DNA of 51,347 nt from an uncultured Clostridia bacterium (GTDB lineage Bacteria; Bacillota; Clostridia; UBA1381), in the NCBI GenBank assembly GCA_934476675.1, contig CAKSOE010000021.1, positions 1 to 51,347 of the forward strand, written 5' to 3'. The notes below the pieces were generated by a model. The model made no database searches. It was not told where the DNA came from and saw only the letters and a list, made by a program, of their open reading frames with translations. Made by a program: the position numbers and the translations under genes. Position 1 is the stretch's first letter; every line of letters begins with the position of its first letter. Positions 16,230 through 26,069 of the stretch are shown here, one piece after another.

Positions 16230-19111
16230 TATACATTACCTCCCTGTGCTAAAATTGCATTTGTTGTTTCTGATAACACCTTATTTATATCCTGCCAATA
16301 CGACAGCTCAATTTTTGATGGTGTTTCCGTTGTGCCGCAAGATATATGATTCTTTGCGCTGTCTATTGTTTTCAGACTTCCGCTTACTGTTATATCTGTC
16401 GTGCTGCCGTCCGTACCGTAACGCTTTTTGTTTATAATATCTATGTACTCACCCTCACCGAGAGCCGTATCAAGTGCTGCCGTCACACCATTCGCCGTAT
16501 ATGGTTCATATTCGGTTTCCACTGTGCCGATTTCAAGCTGTGGTTTGACAGGGTAATTCTCACATACCACACCTGTCGGAACATAAGCATATATACTCAC
16601 AGTTGCGTCCTGTGACAATGTGATAACCGTAGTCTTTTTTGCAGAAGCAGAATGGGAGCTTAAAAATGTTCCGCCTGCGTAAGCATCTAATATGATTGAA
16701 ACATTGCTGCTCTGATTTTTCATTTTTTCTGATAATGTATAAGTTCCGCTTTTCAACTCGAAACTTCTGGCAAAATAATAGGTGGCTTTTCCTGTAGCCG
16801 TTCCGGTTAAAGAAACGCTTCCGTCTCCGTTAACGGTGAAACTTATTCCGTTTCCTGTCTTAGAGGGGTCTTTATACGGATAAGGAAGTACATTTTTGCC
16901 CGTTAGTGTAACAGGTATTTTATATTTCCCATCTGTGCTGTCAAGTGTACCTATTTTTTTATTTACTTCAAATGAAGTTGCTGATGTACCAAGCTCAATC
17001 TGCGGTTTGAAAACGAGGTTGTCAGCAGTGTAATTTCCAACTATTACGATGGATAATGTCATTTCATCATAATCAAGATTTTCAGTGTTGACACTCACAC
17101 CGTTACCTATATTTGAATAAGCTTTTTGCCATGTTTTATTTTTATATACATCAGCTGCTATATAATATGTCGATGTACTTCCGTTTTTCGGGCAACCCGA
17201 AAAATAAAATTTTCCTTTCGGAAGCGTAAGGTGGTATTTCAGTCCAAAAAAAGTGTTTTTGGTCGCTGTTCCGTTTACGGTTATGCTACCATCGCTGTTA
17301 ACTGTAAAAGTTACACCGTTTTCAGTTTTAGTAGTATCTGCATACGGATAAGGTATTAAATTTTTGCATCCATACACATTACACTTTATAAATTCCTCGT
17401 CCGCAAGATGGTCGGCAAGCGTTACCGGATATCCCGAAACATCTTTATGCGGTACGGATTTCAACTTTAAGTCATTATGTGCCGCAACCAGACTGTTTAC
17501 TGCATTGACAATATTATCTTTAACAGATGTAGCAAGTGACGAAAGTTTTCCCACGTCTTTTAAATACTTGCTACCGTCAATTGCTGAGGGTGTTTCAGCA
17601 TCATTGGCTATGAGGGGATAATCGTATACTTGTGCAGTAAACTCGTCTGAATTCATGCCCGTTCCTAACTGTATTGCGTCTACGGGGTAGCCCTTAGAAT
17701 CTGTGGTTTCAGCATCTTTACCACCTGAAAAACCATTGCCTGCGACTGCTCCCATACCAACAGCAGCACCATTCTCTGATTGAGCACCATATCCAATGGA
17801 TGCACCACTATTTGTATAGGTTCTGGAGCCAATAGCACCACCATCTCCTGCTATTGCCACATCACCTGCGGAAAAACCGCCGCTTTCGTTATATTTATCC
17901 GCTTTACCGTCCAATGCACTTTTAACACCACCGGAGGTTACAGGATTTGTGCTATTTGCGGTCGGGGTAGTATCAAACGTAAGCTTGTCCTGTTTACCCT
18001 CTAAATCGCTATTCAATTCCGATTTTGTAGGCAATGCCGAAAGTTTTGCCGCATCTTCATCAGTATAATCATTTGCGGATAGACCTTTACCGTCAACCTT
18101 ATCAACCTTTTGAGATAGTAGCGTGACTATGCTGTTTATGGCATTGACAATATTATCTTTAACAGACGTAGCAAGCGACGAAAGTTTACCTACATCTTTA
18201 AGATATTTACTACCATCAGTTGCTGATTTTGTTTCTGCATCATCTGCTAATAATTGATAATCGTATACTTGCATACTAAATCCATTTTGATTAGTACCTG
18301 CACCTAATTGTATAGCACCACGTGAATTATTAACTTTTGCTTCGTTACCTATAGATACACCATCATCACAACTTGCATCAATCCCTATGGCCAGTCCATT
18401 AACGCCTGCTTTTGCACACATACCTATAGATACACCATTACCACAACTTGCACTCCTACCTATAGCTACGCCACTAAGACCAGCAACTGAATTAAGTCCT
18501 GCTTCAAATCCTCCATTTGCTGTCTGCTTATCCGCTTTACCGTCCAATGCACTTTTAACACCGCCGCTTGTAACTGGATTTGTACTGTTTGCGGTAGGAA
18601 TAGTATCAAACGTAAGCTTATCCTGCTTACTGTCCAAATCCACCTTTATTTGTTCTTGCAGATTATCAATTTTCGTTATTTTGGCGTTCAGTTTCGATAA
18701 AAACTCTGTAAAATCATTATCCGGCAGGGATAAATCGCAATCCACATCATCACTGTCGAGAGTGTCCTCAAACGGTATACATACAGTGTTGGTGGTTACA
18801 ATCATGCCGCTTCTTACTGCTGCCGTACCGCTTGCAAGTGCTGTAATAACCTCACTGCCACCGCCGATTAATGCAATATTGCACGTAGAACGTGACGCAC
18901 CGTTCGGAAAATCACATTCATTATCCACAAGCAGACGAATAACGGGTTTTTCCATATCGGGAGTTTTGAACATTGCCGCTTTTGTGACCTCACCCCAATC
19001 GGCAGAAACAAAATTAAATCTGCACCGCCAATAATTTTGGGAATTTTCCACTGTTTTATCGTTCGAGGTTCTCGAAAGCGTCTGATTTGTCACCGAAAAA
19101 TCAATATACAT
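16229..19111 (-). CDS. Modular receptor-binding / tail fibre protein (960 aa)
   Basis: ATG 19111 is chosen because AAGGAGGG lies just upstream; the open frame extends 14 codons further. Residues 1-150 resemble the baseplate-anchoring BppU-type N-terminal domain. Then come two copies of a unit: a short coiled linker (QDKLTFDT.PTANSTNPVTSGGVKSALDGKADK), YadA-head-like collagenous repeats (GVAIGRSA, GVSIG, GLAIG, GASIGYGA, GAAVGMGA) and a shared stretch (DGSKYLKDVGKLSSLATSV). The C-terminal third has two related beta domains of about 150 residues, each beginning KN(L/V)(I/L)PYPY, probably carbohydrate-binding. The protein probably trimerises and binds the host surface. Confidence 0.82.
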   Translation of the reverse strand: MYIDFSVTNQTLSRTSNDKTVENSQNYWRCRFNFVSADWGEVTKAAMFKTPDMEKPVIRLLVDNECDFPNGASRSTCNIALIGGGSEVITALASGTAAVRSGMIVTTNTVCIPFEDTLDSDDVDCDLSLPDNDFTEFLSKLNAKITKIDNLQEQIKVDLDSKQDKLTFDTIPTANSTNPVTSGGVKSALDGKADKQTANGGFEAGLNSVAGLSGVAIGRSASCGNGVSIGMCAKAGVNGLAIGIDASCDDGVSIGNEAKVNNSRGAIQLGAGTNQNGFSMQVYDYQLLADDAETKSATDGSKYLKDVGKLSSLATSVKDNIVNAINSIVTLLSQKVDKVDGKGLSANDYTDEDAAKLSALPTKSELNSDLEGKQDKLTFDTTPTANSTNPVTSGGVKSALDGKADKYNESGGFSAGDVAIAGDGGAIGSRTYTNSGASIGYGAQSENGAAVGMGAVAGNGFSGGKDAETTDSKGYPVDAIQLGTGMNSDEFTAQVYDYPLIANDAETPSAIDGSKYLKDVGKLSSLATSVKDNIVNAVNSLVAAHNDLKLKSVPHKDVSGYPVTLADHLADEEFIKCNVYGCKNLIPYPYADTTKTENGVTFTVNSDGSITVNGTATKNTFFGLKYHLTLPKGKFYFSGCPKNGSTSTYYIAADVYKNKTWQKAYSNIGNGVSVNTENLDYDEMTLSIVIVGNYTADNLVFKPQIELGTSATSFEVNKKIGTLDSTDGKYKIPVTLTGKNVLPYPYKDPSKTGNGISFTVNGDGSVSLTGTATGKATYYFARSFELKSGTYTLSEKMKNQSSNVSIILDAYAGGTFLSSHSASAKKTTVITLSQDATVSIYAYVPTGVVCENYPVKPQLEIGTVETEYEPYTANGVTAALDTALGEGEYIDIINKKRYGTDGSTTDITVSGSLKTIDSAKNHISCGTTETPSKIELSYWQDINKVLSETTNAILAQGGNV

Positions 19112-19121
19112 ATTTCCCTCC

Positions 19122-19412
19122 TTACAATCCCTTAGACAATTGCGCCTCAACAAGCATACCGTCCGTAAGATAATGAATGGATAACGTCACAACCTTGTTA
19201 TATCCCGTTATAACGTTTGCACCGTCCTCTTTTATTACCGTAAGCTCCGATATGCCCTCCTCCGAAAACAGCGCGTCAATCGTTTCTGCGTCCATATCGC
19301 AGGTAAGCATAAATGATATTAACCACCCCGATGTATCTCCTTTAAATGCCTTTTGTTCGATAATGTTTTTTACCTCATATTCCGAATTGTTGTTTTTAAA
19401 TTTTAACTTCAT
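19122..19412 (-). CDS. Hypothetical tail protein (96 aa)
   Basis: AGGAGG precedes ATG 19412, and the gene sits 10 bp from both neighbours in the tail cluster. It is small, acidic, without signal peptide or membrane segment, and looks alpha/beta (FSEEGISELTVIKEDGANVITGYN). I do not recognise the family. Position suggests a tail or fibre accessory protein. Confidence 0.65.
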   Translation of the reverse strand: MKLKFKNNNSEYEVKNIIEQKAFKGDTSGWLISFMLTCDMDAETIDALFSEEGISELTVIKEDGANVITGYNKVVTLSIHYLTDGMLVEAQLSKGL

Positions 19413-19422
19413 AAATACCTCC

Positions 19423-20613
19423 TCACATTCCTGTTACCGTACAGCTTGAAAAATCCCACTTCCCTTTGGGGAATACTTTGCCCGAAATCGGGTTATATCC
19501 GAGTATTGCCTGACCTCTCATATAGATATTAACTCCGCCCGATTCCGCAGATGTAACCGCGGTAGGCTGACTTACTCCAAATACACAACCGGTACCTTGA
19601 ATATCTGAAAATGAAACAGTGTCTAAATTGGCGTCAAAAAGTCCGAAACCCGCAAGCATACTTGTTTTATCATTGCCTACACCAACCACGCTTATATACG
19701 GTGAATGTTGAATTACAGAAAAAGACGCGTCGTAAATCTTCGAACACGCCAATGTACTTGTTTGTATGTATTGCGACTTTATTTGTCCCTCAGTAACTAA
19801 ATCACCGTCAATGTTTACATTATTCGTAAACCAAAAGCCGTCTTTGTCCATTGTAAACATAGTTTTATTCACGGTTTCGCCTGCGGTTTCATCACACTTA
19901 ACCCATACCGACATACCTCTGTCATAACCGAGATATTTATTGCTATTGGTGTAATAGTAATACGAATCGTTATACAGACACAGCATTTTTTTCTGTTCAA
20001 AACTCGTTACCAGAGCGATATATTCGCCGTCATCCTCAAGTTTTGTTACTTGGTCTTTGCCCGGTTTAAAATACCCCATAGAGCTTAAACAATCGTTTTT
20101 TACGGAGTTATCCTTAGCGCTGTTTATAGCACTGTTTTCAACACTGATAAATTTCCGTGATACCGATTTCCCGTATTCGGACAGTGTAGAGCCTGTTGTC
20201 ATGATAATTTTGTCGGAACTGAGCGTTATACCCGACATTTGATTTGTGACCTCGCTTGAAACTCTTGCCTGTATGGCTTCCGCCGATACATTAATCTGTG
20301 CCGTACTTATCTTGCCGTCCACATATTCCTTTGAAGCGCACAGTAAAATCCTTTCGGCATTTTGGCGTATTTCCGACTGCATTTGCGAAAGCTCATCGGA
20401 ATTTTTGTACACGCTTGATAATTCATCGGCCGCAAGCCGTATTTCAGCCTTAAAATTATCCTGTTCCATACGAAATTCTTTTGAAAAGTTATCGCTTGAA
20501 ATGTTGCTTAAAGCATCCTCTAAGTACCGTTTCAGCTTTGCGAGAGCGTCCTCATGCTCCTGCACCTTTTCACGCAGTGCCTTATACTGCATTTTTGTAA
20601 TATCATTATTCAT
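19423..20613 (-). CDS. Tail protein with N-terminal coiled coil and beta-rich C-terminus (396 aa)
   Basis: The start at 20613 is preferred to the upstream ATG because GGAG then has normal spacing. It overlaps the end of the upstream hub gene by 8 bp. Residues 1-110 are strongly charged and helical. The middle (VSAEAIQARVSSEVTNQMSG, LSSDKIIMTTG) resembles the distal part of Gram-positive minor structural/tail lysin proteins that present the fibre. The C-terminal part is beta-rich, with NVNIDGDLVTEGQIKSQYI. It probably links the tail hub to the receptor-binding protein. Confidence 0.65.
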   Translation of the reverse strand: MNNDITKMQYKALREKVQEHEDALAKLKRYLEDALSNISSDNFSKEFRMEQDNFKAEIRLAADELSSVYKNSDELSQMQSEIRQNAERILLCASKEYVDGKISTAQINVSAEAIQARVSSEVTNQMSGITLSSDKIIMTTGSTLSEYGKSVSRKFISVENSAINSAKDNSVKNDCLSSMGYFKPGKDQVTKLEDDGEYIALVTSFEQKKMLCLYNDSYYYYTNSNKYLGYDRGMSVWVKCDETAGETVNKTMFTMDKDGFWFTNNVNIDGDLVTEGQIKSQYIQTSTLACSKIYDASFSVIQHSPYISVVGVGNDKTSMLAGFGLFDANLDTVSFSDIQGTGCVFGVSQPTAVTSAESGGVNIYMRGQAILGYNPISGKVFPKGKWDFSSCTVTGM

Positions 20614-22765
20614 ATAAAGCATCTCCAGTCTTAAATACCTCTCCGCCGCTGTTCTTGCTTATTTCCATGCTGTAAATACGGATATATCCGTCACCTTTAA
20701 AATGAAGCTTAAAGCCGTAGTTTGCGGTCTGCCGTGGTCTGACCCTTATAGGAAATTGACCGCTGCGCCCTTTGCTGTCGAATAAAAGCTGCGAATTTGT
20801 ATTGAATTTTTCTTCATCATATAAGCCGTAAATTTTTAAGCTGCTGCCGCTTTCAACATAGACATAAAGCTGAATTTTCCGTATATGCTTGATGTCTACG
20901 GTTTTCGAGGACGAAAGCGCGGTTGATAAATCCGTTTCAAACTCCCACGCGGAGGTGTATTCCTGCGTATCGAGCTTGTATATCTTCCCTGTATCGCTTA
21001 ACGCATACATACCCTGCTTGTTATGCGCAAAATACAGTATATCCTCGTCAACGTTCCCGTTTTTCCATACAGCACGTTCCGACCACTGCTCCGCATATAC
21101 GTCATATACAAAGAAATATGCCTTTGACAATGCGGTACAGAATAAATAATAATTTCTGCCGTCCGTTCCTGCGACAGCCGTTTTGAAACGGTCAATATTC
21201 AGCGGATAACTGATATTTTTCGGATTTGACCCTGTATAAACCTTAATCCCGTCTCTTGAAGCAAATATCAGCTTGCCGTCAACGTCAACAATGCTTCGGT
21301 TGTCGATTGCACCCTCCGGAAATACATCAACAACGCGAAACGGATTTTTGTTGTTGTAAATCTCGTGAATGTAATCTTTTTTAAAGCATATTGCATGATT
21401 ATCATATACGGTTATTCCTGTAAAAACATTGTCGGCTTTGGAATTTGATTGTGCCGTTGAACACCACGCGTTGCTTTCGTTGCTTTCGACAGTATCCAAA
21501 TTCCAGTTGGTATAATCGTTAAATCCCGATGCGTATATTCTGCTGTCATCAACGCCGAATAATCTCGACTGGTGAACCGCCGCATATTTTATATCGGGAA
21601 ACATCGGAGCAGCGCTTACACGCCAACCACTGTTGCCGTTTCCGTCATCAGATACATATTTATATGTGCAATCATCAAAACTGTTATGAAAATAATAGCT
21701 TTTGTTTCTGTCACCCTGTGGAGGGTAGTAGTCCTCTATTTTTTCATAAAGTCCTTTTAAGCTGCTGCCGTTGTCACTGTCCGAAAATTCAACCTTTTCA
21801 AAATCTCCGTCATTATTAAGCTTGTAATATGTTTTGCCGGAACTTTTTTTATATGTTTCGTCAGCGGTTTTGACATATGCGTCCTTGTATTCCACTTCCT
21901 CATACCAACCCTTTTGAGAGGGGATGTCACCGTCGGCTATGTCCGTAATCTCCGCGTAGGTGTATTTTGTGGTTTGGGAATTGTAATCCCTTGTGTAATA
22001 CTTCTTGCCCGATTTAACCTCGGAATCGTTTGTTTTGGTATGCCCGTCATTGTAATACTGCTTAACATCAACGTCCAATCCGTCTAATGCAAACTGATTC
22101 GCACTGCCGCAGGGAATAAACTTGCCGCCGTTTGTTTTTGCGGTTTCGGTTTTATCTCCCGATGCAAGCTTATCATACGTCTGCCATACATAATACCTCT
22201 TTGTACTGCCGTTTTTATAGCAATACATAGCGTTTAAATCCATGTCATCACTGTATGTAGGAACAGAAGTTACGTTTATAATGTTAAAATACATAGCCGC
22301 CTTATCGGGGAATAGCAGCAGTTTTTTAACGTATTTTCCGCTTATAACATCGTTTACGGAGCTGTAAAGATTAAATTGTACCATGCTGCGGATTGCACCG
22401 CTGTATTCATCGCTGTCGGTAACAAGTCCGGTATATGTTTCGCTTATTTCGCCGTCATCGTCCAACACAAGATAGTCAAGAAAAACCTTTGAATTGCTTT
22501 TGTATATTACAATCAAAATACCCTCAAAGGCGAATAATGCTATTTTGTCCGTATATGCGGCGGAAGTGATACATTTGGGTGTTTCGGACGGTGTAAGGTA
22601 CGGGGTTTCCATTGTGGAAATATTCTGTTCCATAGAAAGATAACCCGTATCAATAACATTTCTTTTATTAAGACCGCTCCAATTGTATTTTACGGAGGTA
22701 TAATCCTTAATACCCGACACTTGCGGCAGCTGTCCGAATTGTAATTCCTGTGTTTTTTTCGCCAT
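20606..22765 (-). CDS. Beta-rich tail hub / nozzle-like protein (719 aa)
   Basis: ATG 22765 follows GAGGTGACGG; the frame upstream of it would overlap the previous gene. The protein is almost entirely beta-strand with recurring short motifs of beta-propeller type (KLIFASRDGIKVYTGS, YYLFCTALSKAYFFVYDVY, MYALSDTGKIYKLD). Its size and place after two small connector genes match the tail nozzle/tubular B type proteins of podoviruses (T7 gp12-like, P22 gp10-like). This family link is by order and fold impression, not a clear motif. Confidence 0.65.
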   Translation of the reverse strand: MAKKTQELQFGQLPQVSGIKDYTSVKYNWSGLNKRNVIDTGYLSMEQNISTMETPYLTPSETPKCITSAAYTDKIALFAFEGILIVIYKSNSKVFLDYLVLDDDGEISETYTGLVTDSDEYSGAIRSMVQFNLYSSVNDVISGKYVKKLLLFPDKAAMYFNIINVTSVPTYSDDMDLNAMYCYKNGSTKRYYVWQTYDKLASGDKTETAKTNGGKFIPCGSANQFALDGLDVDVKQYYNDGHTKTNDSEVKSGKKYYTRDYNSQTTKYTYAEITDIADGDIPSQKGWYEEVEYKDAYVKTADETYKKSSGKTYYKLNNDGDFEKVEFSDSDNGSSLKGLYEKIEDYYPPQGDRNKSYYFHNSFDDCTYKYVSDDGNGNSGWRVSAAPMFPDIKYAAVHQSRLFGVDDSRIYASGFNDYTNWNLDTVESNESNAWCSTAQSNSKADNVFTGITVYDNHAICFKKDYIHEIYNNKNPFRVVDVFPEGAIDNRSIVDVDGKLIFASRDGIKVYTGSNPKNISYPLNIDRFKTAVAGTDGRNYYLFCTALSKAYFFVYDVYAEQWSERAVWKNGNVDEDILYFAHNKQGMYALSDTGKIYKLDTQEYTSAWEFETDLSTALSSSKTVDIKHIRKIQLYVYVESGSSLKIYGLYDEEKFNTNSQLLFDSKGRSGQFPIRVRPRQTANYGFKLHFKGDGYIRIYSMEISKNSGGEVFKTGDALYE

Positions 22766-22775
22766 AGCCGTCACC

Positions 22776-23381
22776 TCACCCAAATTGTGGGCTTCTGTTG
22801 GAAAGCCAGTCGCGGAATGTTGAAAGCTGCGCATTATATATGCTTATCTGATTTGAAGCAGGGTTATATTCATTCATAACCATGTATGCTTCGGCTCTCA
22901 GCTTTGATTTTACAAGCTCAATAAACTCAATCGGTATCATAACGTTTAAATCCTCCCAGTTGTCGGAGGTTTTAAGTTTAGGCTTCGCAACGTATACAAT
23001 TCGCAGCTGATACAGCGGATTTACAGTGTTGTATTTAAGGCTGTTTCCGCTTTTGTAATAGCAGTTGGGAAAGATTGTGCCGTTTGCCGGAGTGGTTTTT
23101 ATAAGCTGTAAGTTATGATTGGCATATACGGACGCTATATCTTCAAATGTAATGTCATCCTCGTTGTCGGGAATTGAAAGCGTTGATAAATTTACCGATT
23201 TATCGGCTGAAAAGGTCTTTAATATAACCTCGTTCTGTTCCTGTATAAAATCCGCATATAACATTTGTTCGAGAGAGTTTAAAAAGGTTATGTATGTTCT
23301 GTCGGGAATTTCAAGAGCAACGTCTATTTCATCCTTTAAATCATCAATTAATGCTTTCGCGCTTATTTTACTGTCGAACAT
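22776..23381 (-). CDS. Head-tail connector / tail adaptor candidate (201 aa)
   Basis: It follows a small adaptor-like gene and precedes the hub, the position of the tail tubular A / gp4-type adaptors in short-tailed phages. The N-terminus is helical (SAKALIDDLKDEIDVALEI, YITFLNSLEQMLYADFI), followed by a beta segment with the KLKTSDNWEDLNVMIPIEFIELV stretch and a helical end. No catalytic motif is seen. Confidence 0.6.
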   Translation of the reverse strand: MFDSKISAKALIDDLKDEIDVALEIPDRTYITFLNSLEQMLYADFIQEQNEVILKTFSADKSVNLSTLSIPDNEDDITFEDIASVYANHNLQLIKTTPANGTIFPNCYYKSGNSLKYNTVNPLYQLRIVYVAKPKLKTSDNWEDLNVMIPIEFIELVKSKLRAEAYMVMNEYNPASNQISIYNAQLSTFRDWLSNRSPQFG

Positions 23382-23382
23382 A

Positions 23383-23724
23383 TTACCACCTCATTCGTTT
23401 AATGCGTTTGTTTTTCGCATTTTCATTCCAATAGCTTAAATGTGCGTTTTCGGCTTTGCGGAGAAATTCGGATTTGCTTGTGCCGTCTTTGTCGAAACCC
23501 GATAAATATAAAATGTTATCCACTATTGCGGAAGCGTACCGCGGCAATACAACATAAGGGTCGTATATACTCCCGATTGGTGCAAATTCCGAACCGTGTT
23601 CCAATACATAGTCGGAATAAAGCGAGTTTAATTCTTCAATCGTATCGTTGTAATAATTGAAAAAACGCCGCTGCTCCAACGGAACTTTAAGATTTACCTT
23701 TTCAAATATTTCAAGTACCGTCAT
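23383..23724 (-). CDS. Small connector-like protein (113 aa)
   Basis: ATG 23724 has GAAAGGA at normal distance; the frame extends 12 codons upstream without a better site. The helical N-terminus (MTVLEIFEKVNLKV, RRFFNYYNDTIEELNSLYS) and place directly after the capsid gene fit a head completion or connector protein. The family is not certain. Confidence 0.6.
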   Translation of the reverse strand: MTVLEIFEKVNLKVPLEQRRFFNYYNDTIEELNSLYSDYVLEHGSEFAPIGSIYDPYVVLPRYASAIVDNILYLSGFDKDGTSKSEFLRKAENAHLSYWNENAKNKRIKRMRW

Positions 23725-23807
23725 GTTATATTTCCTTTCATTAATAATATTGTTCAGCAAGTGCCGCAGCGGAGGCTTTCCCCTCCGCTGTCAGCTTTTA
23801 ATTATTA

Positions 23808-25061
23808 TCAGCCGCCCTGTGAAGCATTGCCGCCGCCTGTTGTAGTGGTTGTTGTGGTCGGGTCGCAGTTGGTAATCTCTACGCAGCCGCCGGGGTTTGA
23901 ACAAATCGGGTTGCCGTAGTTGGCAAGTGTAGCGCGGTACATTGACTTGTTCTCCATAAGGTTAAATATACCGCCGCCGCGAAGCTGCATAAACTTCCAA
24001 CCGGTATCTTTAAACTTCCATTTGCCTGTTTCCACGCCCCAAATCTTAGTATCGGGAACAAACGGTTCGTTGTAAATCTCAACTTCTCTGTTACCGAATA
24101 AGAATTTAAGACCTTTGAAACCGCCGCGCATTGTGCCGTCGGTAACTTCGATTCTGTAATTGTTGGTGCGCAGATAATCAACATACGTTTTATATGCCGT
24201 GTTACCCATAAGCAACAGGTCAATCGAACTGTTATGATAATCTCTTGCGTTCGACAATGCCTGTGTGAGAACATCGTCCGACAACTCATGATTAGCGTCA
24301 AGAGATGTAGGCTTAACAATAGGATTGTCTGCCTTTGTAACACCGTATATTGATGTAATAGAGCTGTCAAAGATTGCTCCGAGACCTGTTATTTCATTAT
24401 GTAATGATTTCTGCACCGTTATAATTTGTGCTGCCGCAACCGCTGTCGGCACATCTTCCGTAAGAAGTACATCGTAGCCTGTGCCACCGCTATTCTTTTT
24501 GCGGTCAACATATGCTATTCTCGCTGTTGCTTTGGGTGCCGCGCCTTTTGCGTCGCTTGCGGCATAGAAATCAATAATAAGACCCTCCTTTAAAAGTCTG
24601 TGGTCATCGACAACTATTGTCTTGCCCGACTTTGAAACAACTGCCGCAAGTTTACCTGTGCCGTCACCGAAAAGGGAACGTCCCAAATTCCACTTTGCCG
24701 TGGTATATGCGGCTTTAATTTCATTATCAAGGATATTAAACATAGCGCCGCTTTCCGTTCCGAGTTCTACCGCTTTATCCGATACAACTACGTTTACAAA
24801 CATACTCGCCGGAGCAAGCTTAAAACTCTGATACGGTACGCGTCCCGCTGACGGAGTTTCGCCCTCCTCCGTAGAGAAACCAAAGCCGCCGCTAAGTCCT
24901 ATTTCTGCCGCTGCTCTTACTTTTTCGCCTTTGAGCGCTTCATGACCCATTTTCGCCATAAATACACTCGGGTCTGTATAAACCTGGTTTTGCCACGCAG
25001 GCTCATACACCTCTTTCAATACCTGTTCTGCTTTTGCTATTGAAGCTGCTAAATCTGCCAT
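23808..25061 (-). CDS. Major capsid protein, HK97-like fold (417 aa)
   Basis: The length, place directly after the scaffold gene and sequence features fit a major capsid protein: a helical N-terminus (AKAEQVLKEVYEPAW), VRAAAEIGLSGGFGFS, ASMFVNVVVSDKAVELG and a C-terminal strand region with TKIWGVETGKWKFKDTGW. The C-terminus ends in a run of seven Thr followed by Gly-rich residues, which may be an exposed tail. Expression should be high, and the gene is followed by an 83-bp gap. Confidence 0.82.
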   Translation of the reverse strand: MADLAASIAKAEQVLKEVYEPAWQNQVYTDPSVFMAKMGHEALKGEKVRAAAEIGLSGGFGFSTEEGETPSAGRVPYQSFKLAPASMFVNVVVSDKAVELGTESGAMFNILDNEIKAAYTTAKWNLGRSLFGDGTGKLAAVVSKSGKTIVVDDHRLLKEGLIIDFYAASDAKGAAPKATARIAYVDRKKNSGGTGYDVLLTEDVPTAVAAAQIITVQKSLHNEITGLGAIFDSSITSIYGVTKADNPIVKPTSLDANHELSDDVLTQALSNARDYHNSSIDLLLMGNTAYKTYVDYLRTNNYRIEVTDGTMRGGFKGLKFLFGNREVEIYNEPFVPDTKIWGVETGKWKFKDTGWKFMQLRGGGIFNLMENKSMYRATLANYGNPICSNPGGCVEITNCDPTTTTTTTGGGNASQGG

Positions 25062-25083
25062 ATTTTAAATCACTTTCCTTTCT

Positions 25084-26001
25084 TTATTCTCTGAACATTG
25101 CTCTTGCACGTTCAGAGGCTTCGTCCATTGTCTGCGGTTTTTCTTTTATATTTAGTGCTGCGTTAGTCAGACCGCTTGAAGCTGACATAACCGGCACTTG
25201 CTGACTGTCCTTTAATGCGTTAATACGCTGTTTTTCAACCATCTGCTGAAATTCGGGGCTTGCGTTGTACATTGCCATAAGCTCGTCCGTTGTCGGCGCG
25301 GCTTTGGGCGGCGTATTTATTGCATTTGCACCCCGTGCTATTGCATAGGCAGCGATGATTTTGTCCTCATACGGAGCGTCAGAAGCAAATAAATTACTGT
25401 TCTGCTCCATAATTCTGTTAATCTGCGGCAGAGAACCGCGGATTTCTTTAAATTCGGGCATCTGTTCAAGCGATTCGAGCAAGTTCTCCTGCTGCTTGTG
25501 TTCCATGCCTTGTTTTGCTTCCGCCAGATACGGCGCCAGCTCCGACATAACACCCCGTCTGACGTAATCCGCCATTTGCTGTGCGTAGATGTTCTGTTTC
25601 TGCGCAATGGTTTCCGCATCGTCAAACGCAAGGTTAGACAAATCAAGCGTAGGAAGCGCCATTTCCTCGATTTTGCCCTCCTGCTCGTCCGATTGCTGCG
25701 TAATTGTTTTCTGTAATTCCTCGTTTGTATGCCTTAACTGCTGATTTTCCTCTAAAATCTGCTGTATCTGCCGCTGCTGTAACATCTGTTGTGTATTCAT
25801 ATCAATGGCAGAGGGGACATTCTCCGGTATCGGAGTGTCTGCCTGTTCCGGTAACGGTTCTGCCGTCTGTTCCTGTGTCGGTTCGCCCTCTGGTGCTGTC
25901 GGCTGCTGTTCTTCCGGATTAACCGGAGCGTCCCCGAACTGTTCCTCGGCGTTCTGTGCGAACATATTCTGTGCCTGTTCGCTTGCTTCTTCAAAATCCA
26001 T
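25084..26001 (-). CDS. Scaffolding protein (305 aa)
   Basis: It lies between portal and capsid genes. It is very rich in Glu and Gln, with a Pro-rich N-terminal third and a long coiled coil (QILEENQQLRHTNEELQKTI). The C-terminus is helical and basic. These are usual properties of phage scaffolding proteins, which guide prohead assembly and leave before maturation. No protease motif is seen. Confidence 0.82.
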   Translation of the reverse strand: MDFEEASEQAQNMFAQNAEEQFGDAPVNPEEQQPTAPEGEPTQEQTAEPLPEQADTPIPENVPSAIDMNTQQMLQQRQIQQILEENQQLRHTNEELQKTITQQSDEQEGKIEEMALPTLDLSNLAFDDAETIAQKQNIYAQQMADYVRRGVMSELAPYLAEAKQGMEHKQQENLLESLEQMPEFKEIRGSLPQINRIMEQNSNLFASDAPYEDKIIAAYAIARGANAINTPPKAAPTTDELMAMYNASPEFQQMVEKQRINALKDSQQVPVMSASSGLTNAALNIKEKPQTMDEASERARAMFRE

Positions 26002-26069
26002 AAAAAAATCCTCCTTATTTATATCGTATTCGGTGAAGCTTGTTTAGCGTCTGTGCTTAAAGACGGGGA

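Noticed and set aside
18387..19034. Plus-strand frame of 215 codons opposite the fibre gene
   Set aside because: Its sequence is a reflection of the repeated fibre DNA (Pro/Leu/Ala-rich), with no start signal or neighbour on that strand.
16229..19111. Diversity-generating retroelement acting on the fibre
   Set aside because: The repeats suggested it, but no reverse transcriptase, template repeat or A-rich mismatches are found in the window.
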